A stretch of DNA of 8,691 nucleotides from an uncultured Bacteroidales bacterium. GTDB taxonomy: Bacteria > Bacteroidota > Bacteroidia > Bacteroidales > P3. The stretch spans positions 1 through 8,691 of the forward strand of contig CAJOQB010000084.1 of assembly GCA_905236405.1 (NCBI GenBank). The letters are read 5' to 3'. The position numbers and the translations under genes were made by a program. The notes beneath the pieces are model-generated. The model was not told the DNA's origin. It saw only the letters and a program-made list of their open reading frames with translations, and did no database searches. Shown piece after piece: positions 7,001-8,691 of this stretch; within the stretch, counting starts at the first letter, position 1; each line of letters opens with the position of its first letter.

Positions 7001-7805
7001 CTTCTTCTATTTCTATATTGACGAAACGGAGATGTTCTCCAAGAGTGGTACAGAAAACGAATGGGAGCGTGTCGCTTTCCCTGTTACCGCTGGAACACAT
7101 ACTTTTACATTCAGCTATCAGAAGGACTATAGCGTCAATCGCGGTAGTGACTGTGCCTTCATTGACAATATTGTCTTCCCCCGTATGATGCCTTTGCGTG
7201 ACTATACCATCGATACGGTTTGCCAAGGTGAGACGGTCACTTTCCGTGGTGAGACCATCAACACTGACTCTCTCGAGCATGGTGTTTACTATTATTCCGA
7301 TTCAACGTCCGAGGGTCTCTTCTTCCTCATGCTTACTGTCATTGGTCGTCCCGAGTTGGTGTTGGATGCCGACCCCGATACTATCCGTCGTGGAGAAAGC
7401 AGCTTGATTACTGTCTCGGGTGCCAGTCGATATGAGTGGAACACAGGAGAACAGGTGTCTACTATGCGTGTCTATCCTGAAACCACTACCACTTATGTTG
7501 TGACAGGTTATAACGGTAGTTGCGCTGCTTTCGATAGCATTACCGTCTATGTTAACGGCTCTATTGGAATTGAAGAATCAGGACTCCCTGTTGCTATTCA
7601 CATCTATCCTAATCCTACTAATGGTGGCTTGCAACTCGACAACCTCGATGTTACCCAGCCGGTAGTGATATGTGACCTCTATGGCCGTACATTGGCTACC
7701 TATCAAGTCGATGCTCATCAGCTCTCCATCGACATCAGTCATTTGCCCAACGGAATCTACATGATTCGCAACGGCAAGCAAATGGCCAAGATTATCAAAC
7801 GATAA
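4005..7805 (+). CDS. Gingipain-like C25 cysteine protease with T9SS C-terminal sorting domain, 1266 aa
   Basis: Predicted secreted or surface cysteine endopeptidase, pre-pro form. The signal peptide is residues 1-19 (cleavage SLMA|Q). A gingipain-type propeptide follows (about 22-223), with a possible activation site at Arg224-Arg225 before TAPVVYQIVAH. The catalytic domain spans about 226-608: LLVGDVEQIP, then catalytic His455 in NYTAHGG and Cys487/Cys488 in GNCCQSN, ending at MGDPSVMPW (601-608). In characterised gingipains His and Cys lie 33 residues apart, which fits Cys488. Next come an Ig-like domain (610-696), two CARDB-like beta-sandwich segments (698-810, 811-919), a MAM/cleaved-adhesin-like jelly roll (920-1059; EDFESGDFNSYDW to SDCAFIDNIVFP), another Ig-like region (1060-1186) and a type A T9SS sorting domain (1187-1266; YPNPTNG, DLYGR, LPNGIYMI, KIIKR). 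Outer-membrane export by T9SS with removal of the last domain is inferred. Substrate specificity is unknown. The start lies 9 nt after the previous gene. Confidence 0.95.
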   Translation: MKKLFLALVCLFSMGSLMAQTVQVKSSDFGSMQVQLATSTFTVNTVTIANDTFTALGMRDYLPSSALGLPCLPELVKMVEIPVCDGVEVSYRVLRADTLDGSQLGIDHLLMPAQPSRRKSDDSPVQLVMNQQVYSTNAFYGNEVVRVERVGIARDRNLATLYFSPVSYNPVTNQLIVCKSVEATLTYTNANQAATMKMKRIHGSEAFNSAVQTINSLPMPKEVRRTAPVVYQIVAHSMFRNQLDSLIAWKQRKGFIVNVAYTDESNVGTTSTSISAFLQGLYDNATESNPAPTYVLLVGDVEQIPPFTGVADNGHKTDLYFMTWTSGDNIPDCFYGRFSAQNLSQLTPQIEKTLMYERYAFADPSFLQKAVLVSGVDGGYSSDNAYRYGDPTMDYIAKTYLNATNGITTLYYYKNNTDFAPTGVTVTGSSQSSTAASTIRSLYNAGAGWVNYTAHGGDEEWSNPSFNTNHVANMSNSQKFGFMVGNCCQSNTFQTNTCLGEALLRKGNYCGAVAYYGGSDYTYWGEDFYWAVGVRSNINNTCNPTYDANNMGAYDRLFHTHNEAYSEWYTTAGAINMAGCMSVQSSNSSLKDYYWEIYHLMGDPSVMPWIGLANDLTVSANTTLLVGATSMTVNTVPYAYVALTDGNGTLIGAAYADATGVANLSFNALNMPTTSYELAVSAQQYKTSFIPVTVIAPEGPFVLATSVTPQTALMAGHPVSFDVTLKNVGVDPSDSLSLELQTNGNHIYLSDGGIQSINNIAAGDSITLTAFANGNVWGHVADQTITNLTAIVRWGNHSNEMSTASFAFTVDAPRIVASDMTLDNEVSAGNTIAVAITNDNLGHAPLQSATATLVCPDPCVSVLSSTASLGNVFAEGASVTTNYSIQMANVLPENAIIPLLQFIQGNGVSFCDTLYLQIGSSFTEDFESGDFNSYDWVQNGSYPWQITSSEKYQGTYSARSYTWNNNGANNSSELSITLTSAFDDSISFYQLVSSESGYDFFYFYIDETEMFSKSGTENEWERVAFPVTAGTHTFTFSYQKDYSVNRGSDCAFIDNIVFPRMMPLRDYTIDTVCQGETVTFRGETINTDSLEHGVYYYSDSTSEGLFFLMLTVIGRPELVLDADPDTIRRGESSLITVSGASRYEWNTGEQVSTMRVYPETTTTYVVTGYNGSCAAFDSITVYVNGSIGIEESGLPVAIHIYPNPTNGGLQLDNLDVTQPVVICDLYGRTLATYQVDAHQLSIDISHLPNGIYMIRNGKQMAKIIKR

Positions 7806-7834
7806 TTCACATCGTCTCTAAAGTCGAAATAGGA

Positions 7835-7874
7835 AAGGGGATCATTGTCTTATGACATTGTTCCCCTTACTTTT
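7835..7874 (+). terminator. Probable intrinsic terminator after the C25 protease gene
   Basis: A stem of 15 positions pairs 7835-7849 (aaggggatcattgtc) with 7854-7868 (gacattgttcccctt) around a TTAT loop, with two internal T:T mismatches. A short T-run (7871-7874) follows two bases later. It starts 30 nt after the C25 stop codon and precedes a non-coding gap, as expected for the end of the upstream transcription unit. The T-run is short and the stem interrupted, so termination may be partial. Confidence 0.65.
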
Positions 7875-7983
7875 ACCAACTGTCTGAAAAAAAAATTCTC
7901 GCGTGGTGTAATATTTTGGTCACGAAAACGATTATAGGGTGTAGACATACATGAAAAGAAATGATAAGAAACAACGTAGAAAG

Positions 7984-8595
7984 ATGAAAACAAGAGAGAT
8001 AATAGCACTCTGGGTAATAGTTTGTGCCATTGGATGGCTCGCCTCCTGCCAAAATGGAAGTGCTGCCGACACCACTGATGACTCTCTACAGAAGGAAGAG
8101 GTCAACCAATATGACTCCGAGGGAAGAAGAACAGGAGTGTGGGAATATGAGGAGTTTGGGTGGACCAAGAAGGAGCATTATGTCAATGGTGTGCTGGATG
8201 GTCATGCCTCTTATTCGGACGAAGAAAGAGTCAATCAAAACGTAAGTATGAACATCGAGGTGGATTTTTGTAATGGTGACGAGTGCGGTGAGACTTCTGT
8301 TATCATGGATGGGGTATTACGCCTGCATTTTACAGACATTATAAAGGTGGACACTTCTATCAATGGGCAATTGTTCCATTATCGTGCTTGTATTAGAGAG
8401 TATTTCGACGAAGGCAAGAGCATTCGATTCGAGGGCGTTGGCTATTACGAAGACCATAACGGAGTGCTTGATGACGGCTACTTGGGTGTGGGAGATTGGA
8501 AGATGTTTGACACGCAAAGCCAAACGCTCAAAACGGTCACTTTCAATAAGCCAACCTATATTGATTCGCCAATAATCCTTTCATTACAAATATAA
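7984..8595 (+). CDS. Small lipoprotein with MORN-like (YwqK-like) motifs
   Basis: Predicted envelope lipoprotein of 203 residues, function unknown. The chosen ATG (7984) gives a compact signal peptide with charged start MKTRE, a hydrophobic core and lipobox LASC with the lipidated Cys at residue 22 (nt 8047-8049). An in-frame ATG at 7951 would add 11 mostly basic residues; 7984 is preferred because it is preceded by A-rich sequence and gives a normal signal length, but 7951 is not excluded. After an acidic linker, residues 43-77 resemble a MORN-type repeat: GRRTGVWEYEEFG, then YVNGVLDGHASY. A second weaker unit, GDWKMFD, lies near residues 170-176. Such motifs occur in proteins that databases name YwqK family; that name implies no toxin-antitoxin role here. 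Five of its eight Arg codons are AGA, unlike its neighbours. It is followed after 21 nt by another secreted-protein gene. Confidence 0.8.
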   Translation: MKTREIIALWVIVCAIGWLASCQNGSAADTTDDSLQKEEVNQYDSEGRRTGVWEYEEFGWTKKEHYVNGVLDGHASYSDEERVNQNVSMNIEVDFCNGDECGETSVIMDGVLRLHFTDIIKVDTSINGQLFHYRACIREYFDEGKSIRFEGVGYYEDHNGVLDDGYLGVGDWKMFDTQSQTLKTVTFNKPTYIDSPIILSLQI

Positions 8596-8616
8596 TAACC
8601 CTCAATAAATAGTATT

Positions 8617-8691
8617 ATGAAAACAAGTAAATTCATTGGCATAGTCCTGACGGCAATATGTTTGGGTTGTGCATTTCCTTTGAAAGCTCAA
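8617..8691 (+). CDS. 5' end of a secreted protein gene (signal peptide only, cut by window edge)
   Basis: An ATG at 8617 opens a frame that runs to the window edge, giving 25 residues: MKTSKFIGIVLTAICLG then CAFPLKAQ. This is a classic signal peptide with a Lys-containing start, a hydrophobic core and a type I cleavage site after Ala24 (KA|Q), the Ala-Gln junction common in exported Bacteroidota proteins. The start lies 21 nt after the lipoprotein stop in an A/T-rich gap with no visible terminator, so the two are probably cotranscribed. Nothing of the mature protein is visible, so no function can be given. Confidence 0.65.
   Translation, partial: MKTSKFIGIVLTAICLGCAFPLKAQ

Noticed and set aside
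7908..7940. TAATATTTTG resembling the Bacteroides -7 promoter element TAnnTTTG
   Set aside because: The spacing inside the element is wrong by one base and I see no matching -33 TTTG at the right distance, so it is not reported as a promoter.
8662..8673. Possible lipobox (CLGC) in the last partial gene
   Set aside because: The residues before the Cys do not fit the lipobox well, while KA|Q seven residues further on is a good type I cleavage site.
1..8691. tRNA, rRNA, CRISPR arrays, insertion sequences, integrase or phage genes
   Set aside because: No cloverleaf-like, repeat-spacer, terminal inverted repeat or transposase signals were seen. Gaps are short and the only one over 100 bases (7806-7950) is explained by the hairpin and a leader.

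Overview
This window reads as a chromosomal segment of a member of the Bacteroidota, most likely order Bacteroidales. The evidence is a Bacteroidota-style FtsH sequence (GAAWYLPEER after the zinc motif), a very large secreted protein ending in a type IX secretion (T9SS) C-terminal sorting domain, signal peptides ending in Ala-Gln, and A-rich leaders before start codons in place of clear Shine-Dalgarno sites. The genus cannot be fixed from the sequence alone. All supported genes lie on the + strand.

Layout. Positions 2-3995 form a tightly packed housekeeping run: the 3' half of ftsH (membrane AAA+ zinc protease), a small LUD-domain protein overlapping it by 20 nt, cdsA (CDP-diacylglycerol synthase), a 58-nt A/T-rich gap, psd (phosphatidylserine decarboxylase, short archaeal-type PSD-A form) and an RluA-family pseudouridine synthase overlapping psd by 4 nt. 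cdsA and psd are two steps of phosphatidylethanolamine synthesis. The step between them (pssA, phosphatidylserine synthase) is not in the window.

Only 9 nt after the pseudouridine synthase, positions 4005-7805 encode a 1266-residue gingipain-like (peptidase family C25) pre-pro-protein. It has a signal peptide, a propeptide, a catalytic domain with a His/Cys dyad, several beta-sandwich domains including a MAM/cleaved-adhesin-like jelly roll, and a T9SS sorting domain. An imperfect 15-bp hairpin followed by a T-run at about 7835-7874 probably ends this transcription unit.

After a 145-178 nt non-coding gap comes a small lipoprotein with MORN-like (YwqK-like) motifs, visibly more A/T-rich and AGA-using than its neighbours. 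It is followed after 21 nt by the start of another secreted protein, cut by the window edge. The 3' third is therefore an envelope and secretion region beside a conserved lipid and quality-control block. I found no RNA genes, insertion sequences, CRISPR arrays or phage genes, and I do not see a wholly new multi-gene system. The most interesting elements are the C25 protease and its placement, the diverged LUD protein, and the lipoprotein/secreted-protein pair.
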